Origin: Lachnospiraceae bacterium
Lineage (GTDB): Bacteria; Bacillota; Clostridia; Lachnospirales; Lachnospiraceae
NCBI GenBank assembly: GCA_024403455.1
Contig: JAKSRR010000008.1
Coordinates: 1-64,000, forward strand
Reading direction: 5' to 3'
Length of the DNA: 64,000 nt
The translations under genes and the position numbers were made by a program. Under the pieces are notes generated by a model. The model was not told the origin of the DNA. It ran no database searches and saw only the letters and a program-made list of their open reading frames with translations. Of this stretch, positions 18,805 to 28,050 are shown in pieces. Positions within the stretch are counted from its first letter, which is position 1; each line of letters starts with the position of its first letter.

Positions 18805-21492
18805 TTATCGTAATGCTCTCGCTTCGGAAAAATCCTTTCGAAGCGCCTGCGATAGAACATCCAAAGGTTCAAACTCAGGTCTTGCAGTATAGTATCCCTG
18901 AATTAAATCTACCCCTAGCTTAATAACCATGAAAAGTTCTTCTCTGGTTTCAACGCCTTCTGCCAGCACCATAATATTGTTTAATTTTGCAAACTCTACC
19001 GTGGACTTTAAGAACATCTGCTTATTGCGGTCCTGGTCAATATTCGTAATCAAAAATCTGTCAACCTTTACGACATGGGGCTCATATCGCATAAGATTCA
19101 CAATATTGGAATGTCCCGTACCATAATCATCAATTGCAATCTGGTTATGGGACTCTTCCGCACCCAAATTCTTCAGGCGAGAGAGTTCATCCTCTGACAA
19201 TGTGTTTTGTTCTGTAATCTCAACAACAAAACGATGAAAATGTTTCTTGTACTGTTTCGCTAATTTCTTTTCATCCTTTTCATTTAGGAAAAATCCAGGA
19301 ATTGAATTAATAAAAACTTTTCTTCCATAGAACCGTTCATTTTCCTTATCAACCTGTCCCATGACATTAAATAAGGTCGCCTTCTCTACGTCATACAGCC
19401 TATTGCTATCTTTTGCGGCATCTAAAACCTGCAGCGGGTTCATTCCAATGACGGGGTCGGTACGCATTAACGCCTCATAGGCATATATCTCGCCAGTTTC
19501 CACATAAATAATAGGCTGATATGCATAGCTAAACATATTTTTTTCCAGCAGCATATTAAATAAGTCAAGATTCATGCGCTGCTCTTCCGCGCGACCAATT
19601 TCTCTTTTGACACCATCTGCGCCATAAATCAGACGATTCTTATACATTTCTGCTGTCGCCGACTGTACATAGGCGGAAAGCATGGGGGTCCATCCAGGTT
19701 CCAGCTCGGTACAGCCACAGTTAACTTCTACATATAGTCCAAACTTTTGGTTCACATTGTACTCTTTTAACAGCGGATAAAAGGTCGCATTACAACGATT
19801 AATCATCTTTCCGATATCATATCCATCATCGGCACGATAAATTAATAAAAATTCCGATTCAGAAATCTGTCCAATGAAACATCGATTGCCTTCATTGGCC
19901 ATCTGCAGTGCCTCTGCTACAAAACTAACAACATCTTCTGATGCCGCCATCCCGTGTTTTTCGTAAATGTCACGCTGCTGTGGTATAACGTAAATCGCAA
20001 CTGCTAGGTGCTCCCTGCGATGTTCTTCATCTCTAGAAAACTCAGCAAACCACTGCGAAGTTCCTCGCAGATTCGGGAGTCCAGTTAATACATTGGTATA
20101 AGCAGCCTTGATAACATTATTCTTCATGACCTGCTGTTCATGATTCGAAATCGATTCATGCACAGCGATATTCAGCATCTCACAAATCCGCTTAATAAAT
20201 ACTGCCGATGCCATGATATTTTCATTGTAGGAAATAAATACACCACATACTTTATCCCCAACATAAATCGGATTAAAGAGTTTCATACTCTTGTGGTCAT
20301 CCATAAGTTCTTCTATTTTGAAGCGCTTATACGTAAACTCATCAGTTACATCATTGGCCACGTATCCGATGCTTAGCAGTTCCAATGAATCAGCATCCAT
20401 ATCTTCCGGCAATTCACCAATCTCTGCTAAAAACTGACTGCTGAAACATACCATAGAGTCTTCGATGATGGCTTTTCCAAACCTATCTCCCACTTCCAAA
20501 CGCGTAGGTTTCTTAATCACCCGCTTGAGTAAATTGAATATATTCTCCTCGTGGCTTGCGGCAGATGCATAATGCATCATACTTTTAGATAGTTCTTTAC
20601 GATAATCTAGTTCTTCCTCTGACTTACAGCCGCAAGACTCTCCTCTAACAAAGATATGGTCATTATAGAAAATTCGCTGTCTTGTGTCCTTCAAAATCTC
20701 GTTTTCAACAATGGCAACCGTCTGCGTTGCAAATTTTTTCTCATCTTCTCTACAGGTTGTAATAGACGGCGAGAAGCACGCAGCCTCCCAAATACCATCA
20801 AAGCCCGTGACAAGCACATCTTCCGGCACGCGAACGCCATTCTCTTTCAGGGTTCGGCACACTGCAATCGCCATGATATCATTAGCACAAAAAATGGCTT
20901 CTGGCATCTTTTCTCGTTTTAACAGGTCTTTTGTAATCTCTACTGCCGGTCTTTCCCAAAAATAGCCATGAGCGAGATTCTTCTCTGCATCAAATGGCAA
21001 TCCCTGCTCTTCTAAAACCGCTTTATAACAGTTCACTCTCTCGTCACTATAAACATTATCTGGGAATCCAGCGATATAAAAAGTATCCCTAACACCATGC
21101 TCCACAAAGGCGTGACGAATCAGTTCTTTATATGCATCTTCATAGCGGTCTAAAACAGAGTAACAACCTTCCTCTTCGCCACCAAGTAATAGCACCGGAA
21201 CACCATGATTCTTACAATTCTGAATCACATGAAGAGGAATCTCCATGGTTGCAAAATGCTTACAGCAAATCACCATGCAGTCCAATCTTGTCACATCCAA
21301 ATCATTCGTAAACACGGATTTAGCACCCGAATGGGCATTTGTTTCATAAAAGAAATCATCAAACGCATGAAAGATAACGGTGCGATCACCGTTTTTCTTC
21401 ACTTCTCGCACAAAAGTTTCCAAAAACTCGGCACGAGTAAAATTATTCAATCTAGTGGCACAAAGACCAATAACCCTCGTTCTATTAGACAT
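18805..21492 (-). CDS. cytoplasmic LacI-type sensor / degenerate GGDEF / EAL phosphodiesterase
   Basis: 895 residues. Residues 1-270 look like the sugar-binding half of a LacI-family regulator (RVIGLCATRLNN; AIFCANDIMAIAVCRTLKENG; VLVTGFDGI), but there is no helix-turn-helix, signal peptide or membrane segment. A middle region is GAF-like. A GGDEF domain at about 465-620 has SESEF at the active loop and should not make cyclic-di-GMP. The EAL domain at about 650-885 is intact: E673 of EAL, N729, E758 region, D788-D789, K809, E845 and Q865 are all present. The likely role is ligand-controlled breakdown of cyclic-di-GMP in the cytosol. An extended -10 box at 21526-21531 is probably its promoter. 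Confidence 0.9.
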   Translation of the reverse strand: MSNRTRVIGLCATRLNNFTRAEFLETFVREVKKNGDRTVIFHAFDDFFYETNAHSGAKSVFTNDLDVTRLDCMVICCKHFATMEIPLHVIQNCKNHGVPVLLLGGEEEGCYSVLDRYEDAYKELIRHAFVEHGVRDTFYIAGFPDNVYSDERVNCYKAVLEEQGLPFDAEKNLAHGYFWERPAVEITKDLLKREKMPEAIFCANDIMAIAVCRTLKENGVRVPEDVLVTGFDGIWEAACFSPSITTCREDEKKFATQTVAIVENEILKDTRQRIFYNDHIFVRGESCGCKSEEELDYRKELSKSMMHYASAASHEENIFNLLKRVIKKPTRLEVGDRFGKAIIEDSMVCFSSQFLAEIGELPEDMDADSLELLSIGYVANDVTDEFTYKRFKIEELMDDHKSMKLFNPIYVGDKVCGVFISYNENIMASAVFIKRICEMLNIAVHESISNHEQQVMKNNVIKAAYTNVLTGLPNLRGTSQWFAEFSRDEEHRREHLAVAIYVIPQQRDIYEKHGMAASEDVVSFVAEALQMANEGNRCFIGQISESEFLLIYRADDGYDIGKMINRCNATFYPLLKEYNVNQKFGLYVEVNCGCTELEPGWTPMLSAYVQSATAEMYKNRLIYGADGVKREIGRAEEQRMNLDLFNMLLEKNMFSYAYQPIIYVETGEIYAYEALMRTDPVIGMNPLQVLDAAKDSNRLYDVEKATLFNVMGQVDKENERFYGRKVFINSIPGFFLNEKDEKKLAKQYKKHFHRFVVEITEQNTLSEDELSRLKNLGAEESHNQIAIDDYGTGHSNIVNLMRYEPHVVKVDRFLITNIDQDRNKQMFLKSTVEFAKLNNIMVLAEGVETREELFMVIKLGVDLIQGYYTARPEFEPLDVLSQALRKDFSEARALR

Positions 21493-21525
21493 ACAATCTC
21501 CATAAGTACAAAAATACGCCTATAT

Positions 21526-21531
21526 ATTATA
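21526..21531 (-). promoter_or_regulatory. extended -10 box for the LacI-GGDEF-EAL gene
   Basis: Minus-strand TGGTATAAT, 34 nt upstream of the start codon. No good -35 hexamer is seen, which is usual for extended -10 promoters. Confidence 0.5.
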
Positions 21532-21559
21532 CCATAAAGCCCTTTATCATAGAGATTTT

Positions 21560-22168
21560 TTATAATTTCTCTTCTGCTTCCGGAACGTCTTTGTAACCAT
21601 ACAAGTGAGCAGTATTTTCCATTGTTTCATAAGCCAGATTTTTGCCTTCCTGTGCCAGGGTAACAATGAATCTTCCGTAAGCCTCCATTAATTCATCACT
21701 GTAGGTTCCCAATTCACCACGCAGATACGTTTCGTAGGAAGTGTTATACTCTGTATCTTCCGCTGTGTGAATACTTCTGGCATTTCCAGCCATCTTGGGA
21801 TACTTCGCTGCGAATGCTTCCATCCAGCCAACCTGAATCCCAACAATAGCCTCCTGAATCTGAACACGTTCTGGAGACAACACTGGAAATGCAGCTTTAA
21901 TTTTGTCATAGGCTTCTGGCGCTGTGCTCTCCATCATACGTCCATACTTCTCTGTAATCAGATTTCTTCCTTGGGACTTACATACCCTGAGATGTTCTAA
22001 ATAAATCTGTAGCATTTCGTCTGGCCAAGTCATGTACTGGCTCTTTCGCATCACACTAAACACTGGAAAATTATTCTGACAGGAGGCTCTGCCGCCTTCA
22101 TTCTTTGTCTTGTCGAAAAAATCCCATTCTGCTAATACGATTTCCTTAATTATCTCTTCTCTCTTCAT
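21560..22168 (-). CDS. DUF4125 family protein
   Basis: About 202 residues. I chose ATG 22168 because AAAGGTGG precedes it; the frame also allows GTG 22177, which overlaps that ribosome site. The sequence EIVLAEWDFFDKTKNEGGRA, with QYMTWPDEML and GRNLITEKYGRMMEST, is what I recall for DUF4125, a family of soluble proteins common in gut Clostridia with no known function. It has no membrane segment. It lies alone between the EAL gene and the vWA gene, with its own extended -10 box. Confidence 0.8.
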   Translation of the reverse strand: MKREEIIKEIVLAEWDFFDKTKNEGGRASCQNNFPVFSVMRKSQYMTWPDEMLQIYLEHLRVCKSQGRNLITEKYGRMMESTAPEAYDKIKAAFPVLSPERVQIQEAIVGIQVGWMEAFAAKYPKMAGNARSIHTAEDTEYNTSYETYLRGELGTYSDELMEAYGRFIVTLAQEGKNLAYETMENTAHLYGYKDVPEAEEKL

Positions 22169-22550
22169 AGTCCCCACCTTTATGGCGTTATGGTAATGCT
22201 CCTGTTTGCTGCATATTATAGCAAAAACAGAATCGCCACAGTTTTTTGACTACAAAAGTCAATAATTTGCAATATTTACATAATCCTATGTCACTATGTA
22301 AACCTTCGTTACCTTAGTATTATTTTCCACCCATTGCAATTTGTGAATGGGATTCAATTTAAGAATTCGTCAATCCTACATTAAACAATTTACTTTGTTG
22401 ACATAATCTTCTTCCCACACTGTTTTCCCGCTAAAAAACTCCAGCCAGAGGTGTCTGGCCGGAGTCAAAATATACATGTAATTGTTGTAATACAGACTGA
22501 ATATCCATATATTCATTATAGTCCTTTTTGCAACAAATAAACCATAGGCT
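22169..22550. other. 382-nt intergenic region
   Basis: No gene is seen. It holds an extended -10 box TGCTATAAT on the minus strand (22215-22220) for the DUF4125 gene, the inverted repeats TTTACAT/ATGTAAA (22275-22281 and 22296-22302) and CCCATT/AATGGG (22330-22335 and 22346-22351), the terminator of the vWA gene at 22433-22465, and a minus-strand TATAAT at 22515-22520 between the vWA stop and that terminator. Confidence 0.55.
22433..22465 (-). terminator. rho-independent terminator of the vWA lipoprotein gene
   Basis: On the minus strand ACTCCGGCCAGA pairs with TCTGGCTGGAGT (one C/A mismatch) around a CACC-type loop, followed by a run of T (22433-22438). It is about 85 nt beyond the stop codon. 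Confidence 0.85.
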
Positions 22551-24260
22551 TTATTCCCAGATTAGAAGTTTGTCAACTAAAGTTACAAGCTCCAAACGAT
22601 AGGCATCCATCTGGTTGTAATCCATTGTTTCCAGTCTTGCTTTTACATCACTAAGGGTGGTTGGTACATAGTTACTTTCATGAAGGATACCCGATAACTC
22701 GCATACAGCAGCCACAAATTTGAAATCATCCGAAGGAGCATCTGTGTAGGATTCCTGACCAATGGGGTAAGAAAGTTCTTTACTGGTATCTCCATCAGGT
22801 GCCTTATAACGAACTTTTAATGTGAGCCATTCACCACTCTCTAGTGCTGCATCAGTAAGTCCTGCCGTCTGGTACTTTAAGTCTGCGCCAGAATAGTTTC
22901 CATCATTTAACACAATTTCATAAACCATGGTTACATCGTGGCCTGCACCAATTTCACCAGCATCCTTGGTATCATCCACAAAGTCTTCTGCTGCCAGTTC
23001 TCTGTTTTCAAAACCAATTAATCTATAGGAATCAACAATAGCGGGATTAAATTCTGCTTGGAACTTCACATCCTTTGCAACCGTATACAAAGTACCGCCC
23101 AGTTCTTCACAAAGCACCTTCTTTGCTTCCGCAAGAGTGTCAATGTAAGCGTAGTTACCATTGCCGTGATCAGCCAATGCTTCCATATTTGTATCATTAT
23201 AATTACCTGTTCCGAAACCAAGAACTGTCAGAAAAATACCGCTTTCTCTTTCTTCCTCAACTAGGTCAACCAATGCACTTTCACTGGTAAGACCAACATT
23301 TAAATCTCCATCGGTAGCTAAAATGATGCGGTTATTGCCACCTTTAATGAAATTCTGCTCGCCTAAAAGATACGCAGATATAATTCCTTCCCCTCCGTTG
23401 GTGCTTCCACCAGCCTCTAAATTATCAAGTGCTGCACAAATGGTATCTTTTTCACTGGCAGGAACACCTTCTAATACAATTTCATCATCCCCCGCATAAG
23501 TTACGATGGAAACCTTATCATTCTCATCCAGCTCATCTAAAAGGAGTTTGAAAGAATCAATCAGAAGTGGAAGTTTATCTTCTGAATACATAGACCCTGA
23601 GGTATCAATCAAAAATACAATATTAGAATTCGGAGCATCCTGTAAATCAATGTCCGCCGTCTTTAAGCCTAATACTAAAAGCGCATGATCAGGATTCCAA
23701 GGGCATGCAGAAATGGTTGTAGTTAATCCAAAAGGCTCATCCTTCTGCGGAAGATTGTAATCATAGTTAAAATAATTTACCATCTCCTCCGTGCGAATTG
23801 CTCCCGTAGGAATGTCTTTCAGGCTATAGCCGCTGTTTACAAATCTGCGGAAGTTGGAATAGGATGCCGTATCCACATCGGCCGCAAACGTAGATAATGG
23901 ATTTAAGGAGGCAGATAAAAATCCACTTTCTTCCAGTGCGCTATACTTCTCTGTGTTATATTCCACATAAGGAAGAGACGACAGATCATTGGTTACATAT
24001 CCACCATCATCGCATTCTGCTGCTTCCACACAGGCAGATTCCATAACCATATCATCATACGGATTTCCAAGAAATTCCCTATACTTCTCTGCAATACTTT
24101 CTGCCACACCGGGAGTCTTCTCATCAGGATCCACCTGTCCTGGATCATTGATAGTGATATCAATTTTTTGATCAGGTTGCTCCTCTGTCTTTCCACAAGC
24201 CACCATACTTGCCATAGCCATCATGGCTGCCAATAATGCTGCAACAACTCTCTTTTTCAT
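22551..24260 (-). CDS. von Willebrand factor A domain lipoprotein (YfbK-like)
   Basis: 569 residues. A lipoprotein signal ends in MVACGK with the lipid-bearing Cys at about 22. A stretch at about 115-170 (STFAADVDTASYSNFRRF then EEMVNYFNYDY) matches the N-terminal block of YfbK-type proteins. The vWA domain at about 205-385 has an intact metal site: DTSGSM, then a Thr in TNGGEG and ATDGDLNVG. A C-terminal block of the same family follows (LKVRYKAPDGDTSKELSYP). It should sit on the outer face of the membrane and bind a protein ligand through a divalent metal. The partner is unknown, and no MoxR ATPase is adjacent. Confidence 0.9.
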   Translation of the reverse strand: MKKRVVAALLAAMMAMASMVACGKTEEQPDQKIDITINDPGQVDPDEKTPGVAESIAEKYREFLGNPYDDMVMESACVEAAECDDGGYVTNDLSSLPYVEYNTEKYSALEESGFLSASLNPLSTFAADVDTASYSNFRRFVNSGYSLKDIPTGAIRTEEMVNYFNYDYNLPQKDEPFGLTTTISACPWNPDHALLVLGLKTADIDLQDAPNSNIVFLIDTSGSMYSEDKLPLLIDSFKLLLDELDENDKVSIVTYAGDDEIVLEGVPASEKDTICAALDNLEAGGSTNGGEGIISAYLLGEQNFIKGGNNRIILATDGDLNVGLTSESALVDLVEEERESGIFLTVLGFGTGNYNDTNMEALADHGNGNYAYIDTLAEAKKVLCEELGGTLYTVAKDVKFQAEFNPAIVDSYRLIGFENRELAAEDFVDDTKDAGEIGAGHDVTMVYEIVLNDGNYSGADLKYQTAGLTDAALESGEWLTLKVRYKAPDGDTSKELSYPIGQESYTDAPSDDFKFVAAVCELSGILHESNYVPTTLSDVKARLETMDYNQMDAYRLELVTLVDKLLIWE

Positions 24261-24386
24261 AATCCTCTCCTATTCCGCCTTACTAGGCTCTGTTTTATCA
24301 TTTTTCTTCGGCCATCTCGGCCCCTCTGTATTAGTTACGGAATAGTATGGAGGATTTATGGAAAAATTTTATACAACTTTTTTCAT

Positions 24387-24416
24387 AAAAAAAGAGGATG
24401 AATTTTTCATTCATCC
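24387..24416 (-). terminator. rho-independent terminator after reverse rubrerythrin
   Basis: Minus strand GGATGAAT-GAAAA-ATTCATCC then a T run. It is about 20 nt beyond the stop codon. Confidence 0.87.
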
Positions 24417-24435
24417 CCCAAAAAAGTGAAAAAAG

Positions 24436-25023
24436 TTAGTTAAAATATCTCTTAAGCATTCCCTCTAATGCCTTGCCATGTCTAGCTTCATCACGTGCCA
24501 TCTCATGAACGGTGTCATGAATTGCATCAAGTCCGTTCTTCTTTGCACACATTGCAAGATCTGTCTTGCCCTGTGTTGCACCAAACTCACAATCAACTCT
24601 CCATGCAAGATTCTTCTTCGTGGAATCAGTCATGTTCTGCTCTAACTCAGAACCAAGAAGTTCTGCAAACTTTGCTGCATGCTCCGCTTCCTCAAAAGCT
24701 GCTTTCTCCCAATAAAGTGCAACTTCCGGATAACCCTCTCTAGCAGCTACTCTGGCCATGCAAAGGTACATGCCCACTTCCGAACACTCTCCATTAAAGT
24801 TTGCCTTTAACTGTTCTAAGATATACTTCTTATCTTCTTCAGACACCTGATCATTATTTTTAACAGTGGATGCATATACACCAAATTCATGTTCGGAGGC
24901 TAACTTCATCTCTCCCTCCATCTTATTGAACTTGTCACCACTTACCTTACAAACAGGGCACTGCTCTGGTGCTTCATCACCCTCGTGAACATAACCACAA
25001 ACACTACATACATACTTTGCCAT
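24436..25023 (-). CDS. reverse rubrerythrin (peroxide-reducing)
   Basis: 195 residues. The rubredoxin-like Fe(Cys)4 domain is at the N-terminus (CSVCGYVHEG, then CPVCKVSGDKF) and the ferritin-like diiron domain follows. The Glu/His ligands lie in NGECSEVGMYL, EEAEHAAKF and ARDEARHGKALEGML. This order is the reverse of classical rubrerythrin. Reverse rubrerythrins of Clostridia reduce hydrogen peroxide with electrons from NADH via rubredoxin-type carriers and protect anaerobes from air. It has a strong ribosome site (AAAGGAG) and its own terminator. Confidence 0.95.
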   Translation of the reverse strand: MAKYVCSVCGYVHEGDEAPEQCPVCKVSGDKFNKMEGEMKLASEHEFGVYASTVKNNDQVSEEDKKYILEQLKANFNGECSEVGMYLCMARVAAREGYPEVALYWEKAAFEEAEHAAKFAELLGSELEQNMTDSTKKNLAWRVDCEFGATQGKTDLAMCAKKNGLDAIHDTVHEMARDEARHGKALEGMLKRYFN

Positions 25024-25107
25024 AATTTTTTCTCCTTTATTTTTATTTTTCTTAATGCAGACGGTGTTCCCTATTCCGCTATTAATTCAACATACCCATC
25101 TAATATT

Positions 25108-26334
25108 CTACAGTTCTTTTCCCTGCGCATTCAAGCGACTACGAATATAGGCACCATAGTACTTAATCCAATAATCTCCCGCTTCCTCTTCCAGCACAAA
25201 ATGCGCTTCACGAAATGCTACAGGATCAAAATCTTCGCATCCCTGCTGCCCTTCCCAGAGGCCATATACACAAAAGTTCCAAAACAGGTCCTCCTCTGTA
25301 TAAGCATCCCCTTTCTTCGCCTTTAGTTCTTCCACGATTTCAGGATGCTTCTTTCCATAAAAATCTGCATCAAATACAAAATCTCGATATTCCGAAAGCA
25401 GATAGCCATCATTTTCTGTGACTGCCGTTGCAAACTCTCCCTCTACGGTATTGTGGAACATCATATTACGAAGATCCTTAAAGCGCTGATGCGTTCGCCA
25501 TCCACTACTCTTACTATCCTCGCTGGTCCAGTCCATGAGTGCATTGGGGTATCTTTCCTGTAATCGAATGCGATCTGCTTCAGAAACACCAGAATGTGTG
25601 AACCAGAGTCGTTCTAATTTAGGAAAATGCATCAAAGGATCAATACTATTTAGCTTACTGAAGACAAAGCTAACATTTAGGTCCACCAGATTCTGACAGG
25701 CTACTAACGGTGATACATCACTGATACGACTGCACCAGCATTCAAAATACATTAACTCTGGAAGATGCGATACAGGTTCGATATTCATGAGCCAGTTATT
25801 ACTGGACATAATTAGTACTCGAAGTTTCTTGCAATTTTTCAAAACAGAAATATCCGTAATATGATGATGTCCCAAATCCAACGTCACCAAATCTGTACAG
25901 TACTTTAAAACTTCGATATCCTCATTATTCAGCATGACATCTGTATCCGACTGCATAGTGGAAAAGGCTAATGCATTCGTGCGAAGATGCCATTTCTTCA
26001 TATGGACAACCCATACAAACTTTGTAAAAGGAAAAGCCTGCTGCAGCTCTTCCATCTGCTCATTGGTAAGATTGCTGTTAGATAAATCCACCTGTCTGAG
26101 ATCTGTAAAAGCTGACAGTTCCAGCTTAAAAAGTTCCAAATCTTCAATATAAGCACCGGATAAATCAAGTTCCTGGCTGCTCACTTCTGCTTCTACACCA
26201 GCAATCGTAGCAATACTTCTCACCCTGCGATTTCTGGCAGCCTCCGATGTTATCGGAAACAGAAATGTGAGCAAAAGCACAAGTGCTACGCCCATTATTA
26301 TAGAATTCTTTTTTATACCACATCTATTCTTCAT
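25108..26334 (-). CDS. secreted leucine-rich-repeat protein
   Basis: 408 residues. A cleavable-looking signal peptide at 1-33 has the core IIMGVALVLLLTFLFPI and ends at SEAA. About seven leucine-rich repeats at roughly 50-265 share the pattern LxxLxLxxNxI (LRQVDLSNSNLT, LVTLDLGHHHIT). The C-terminus (about 305-400) resembles a motif often seen in gut Clostridia surface proteins: FDADFYGKKHPEI, then NFCVYGLWEGQQG and a second FDPVAFREAH. No sortase motif is seen. It is probably exported and binds a protein or surface. It lies 9 nt after the phosphoesterase gene. Confidence 0.83.
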   Translation of the reverse strand: MKNRCGIKKNSIIMGVALVLLLTFLFPITSEAARNRRVRSIATIAGVEAEVSSQELDLSGAYIEDLELFKLELSAFTDLRQVDLSNSNLTNEQMEELQQAFPFTKFVWVVHMKKWHLRTNALAFSTMQSDTDVMLNNEDIEVLKYCTDLVTLDLGHHHITDISVLKNCKKLRVLIMSSNNWLMNIEPVSHLPELMYFECWCSRISDVSPLVACQNLVDLNVSFVFSKLNSIDPLMHFPKLERLWFTHSGVSEADRIRLQERYPNALMDWTSEDSKSSGWRTHQRFKDLRNMMFHNTVEGEFATAVTENDGYLLSEYRDFVFDADFYGKKHPEIVEELKAKKGDAYTEEDLFWNFCVYGLWEGQQGCEDFDPVAFREAHFVLEEEAGDYWIKYYGAYIRSRLNAQGKEL

Positions 26335-26343
26335 TAAGTTATC

Positions 26344-26988
26344 CTATGCCTCATCCTGCTGGTAAGGAAATTTTTCTTTTCTGGTTTTCTCCAGTTCTAT
26401 CCACTCATCAAGGGAGAGGGGTTCGTAGTCCGAAAACATACAAAAGCAATTGATGGCCTGGGTAGGAACTGTGACTGGCGCTTCATATCCAAATGCCTTT
26501 CTTGTTTGCCCTTTTAAATATTTCTGGATATCATCATTATACTTTAAATCCATAGTATTATGCACGTGTCCATAGAGCATATAGGTCGTTGGATTCCCAT
26601 TTCGATCTCTGCGATACTGTGCATTATAATTGGGAATATAGTAATGGCTGAGTATCACACGTCGATTATTATCACTGACTTCGTGATAATGTTTAATCCA
26701 CTGGAAGCGTTCTCTATTGAATGTAGTTTTCGCCGCATACTTGTCATGATTACCTAAAATCAACATAAGATTCTTACAATGAATCTGTGCCAGAATATCG
26801 TTGGTCTGATTTGCATTTCCCACAGAAAAATCTCCTAGGAATACCAACTCATCATTTTTTCTAACCTTCCCATTAATCTTATCAATCATATAGGCATTCA
26901 TTTCTTCCACCGAGGAAAACCCTCGCCGATCCATGCGGTTTAACAAACTGTCATGGAAGAAATGATTATCACTAATATAGTATCTCAT
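26344..26988 (-). CDS. calcineurin-type metallophosphoesterase
   Basis: 214 residues. All five metal-binding blocks are present: SDNHFFH (N-terminus), GDFSVG, GNHDK, LSHYYIP and GHVHN. It is soluble, with no signal peptide. Small stand-alone members of this family hydrolyse nucleotides or phosphodiesters; the substrate cannot be named. It lies between azlD (6 nt) and the leucine-rich-repeat gene (9 nt). Confidence 0.9.
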   Translation of the reverse strand: MRYYISDNHFFHDSLLNRMDRRGFSSVEEMNAYMIDKINGKVRKNDELVFLGDFSVGNANQTNDILAQIHCKNLMLILGNHDKYAAKTTFNRERFQWIKHYHEVSDNNRRVILSHYYIPNYNAQYRRDRNGNPTTYMLYGHVHNTMDLKYNDDIQKYLKGQTRKAFGYEAPVTVPTQAINCFCMFSDYEPLSLDEWIELEKTRKEKFPYQQDEA

Positions 26989-26994
26989 AAATTC

Positions 26995-27318
26995 TCACTT
27001 ACCCATTACGCCGGGAATGAGTCCCGTTACATACACCACAGCACAGGCAACTACAGCCACCAGTAGCAAATTATCTTTTTTGAATGAAATAATAATGGCA
27101 ATCAAAACACCAGCGAGTGCTGTAATCCAGGAACCCGTTGCAAACATTACTCCAGGTAATGTCATCGCCGCTAATACAGCATATGGAATGTAATATAGAA
27201 AAGACTTCCAAAACCTGCTTTTAATTTTCCCCTTTACGAGCAGGAATGGAATCGTTCGTATCAAATAGGTTGTTCCAGCCATCACCAGCAAATACAGAAA
27301 GAAGGTGCTATTATTCAT
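26995..27318 (-). CDS. azlD: AzlD-type branched-chain amino acid exporter subunit
   Basis: 107 residues with three to four membrane segments. LVMAGTTYLIRTIPFLL near the N-terminus is typical of AzlD. It overlaps the end of azlC by 8 nt and is translationally coupled to it. In Bacillus and Corynebacterium the AzlC/AzlD (BrnFE) pair exports branched-chain amino acids; here that is inferred from family and pairing. Confidence 0.93.
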   Translation of the reverse strand: MNNSTFFLYLLVMAGTTYLIRTIPFLLVKGKIKSRFWKSFLYYIPYAVLAAMTLPGVMFATGSWITALAGVLIAIIISFKKDNLLLVAVVACAVVYVTGLIPGVMGK

Positions 27319-28027
27319 TTTCCGCCTCCTCTACCGGCTTACAAATGGCCATTACTAGAGACGCTACAATCGCTGATACGCTGATAGCTATACCTGCCGG
27401 AACCTCTTTAAATCCCGGCACAAATTTAAATATGCAGCTGATGGCAACGGCAATCCCTACTACCATAACCACCGCCTTCGATTTCTTCATTTCCGGAACC
27501 ACAATCGCAATAAACATGGCATATAATCCCATATTTAATGCAAGCATAATTTGTTCCGGAAGGACCTGCCCTAATAGGGCACCACCTAGGGTTCCCAGAG
27601 CCCATCCAAAATACGGTAGCGCGGAAAGACCTTCAAAGAATGCAAAGTTCAATTTTTCTTCTCTACTGGCCACACCAAATATTTCATCGGTAACGGTAAA
27701 ACCAGCTATTGCTCGCTTCGCTCCATGAAAGGATGGATCCACTTTCTGGGTAAGCGAAATAGACATAAAAGAATAACGAACATTGATGGTACACTGGGAA
27801 ATCAGCATCGGAATATACTGCCCCGGCAACATCATTACCTGCACGCCGGCTAGCTGCCCTGCACTGGTGACATTGGTCATAGATACCACTAATGCCTGCC
27901 ACCAGGAAAGTCCACAGCTCACCGCCATGATACCAAAAGTAAAGGATACCGAAAGGTATCCCAAAGCGATTGGTATGCCAGCTAGTAAGCCTCTTTTGAA
28001 CTCTTTTACAGATAACTTTCTTTGCAA
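27311..28027 (-). CDS. azlC: AzlC-type branched-chain amino acid permease
   Basis: 238 residues with about seven membrane segments. The N-terminal GIPIALGYLSVSFTFGIMA and the INVRYSFMSISL block are characteristic of AzlC. It forms the large subunit with AzlD, encoded next with an 8-nt overlap. It starts 23 nt after the rdgB stop and probably shares its transcript. No Lrp-type regulator is nearby. Confidence 0.95.
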   Translation of the reverse strand: MQRKLSVKEFKRGLLAGIPIALGYLSVSFTFGIMAVSCGLSWWQALVVSMTNVTSAGQLAGVQVMMLPGQYIPMLISQCTINVRYSFMSISLTQKVDPSFHGAKRAIAGFTVTDEIFGVASREEKLNFAFFEGLSALPYFGWALGTLGGALLGQVLPEQIMLALNMGLYAMFIAIVVPEMKKSKAVVMVVGIAVAISCIFKFVPGFKEVPAGIAISVSAIVASLVMAICKPVEEAENE

Positions 28028-28050
28028 GATTACAATCCTTCACTCTTTAC

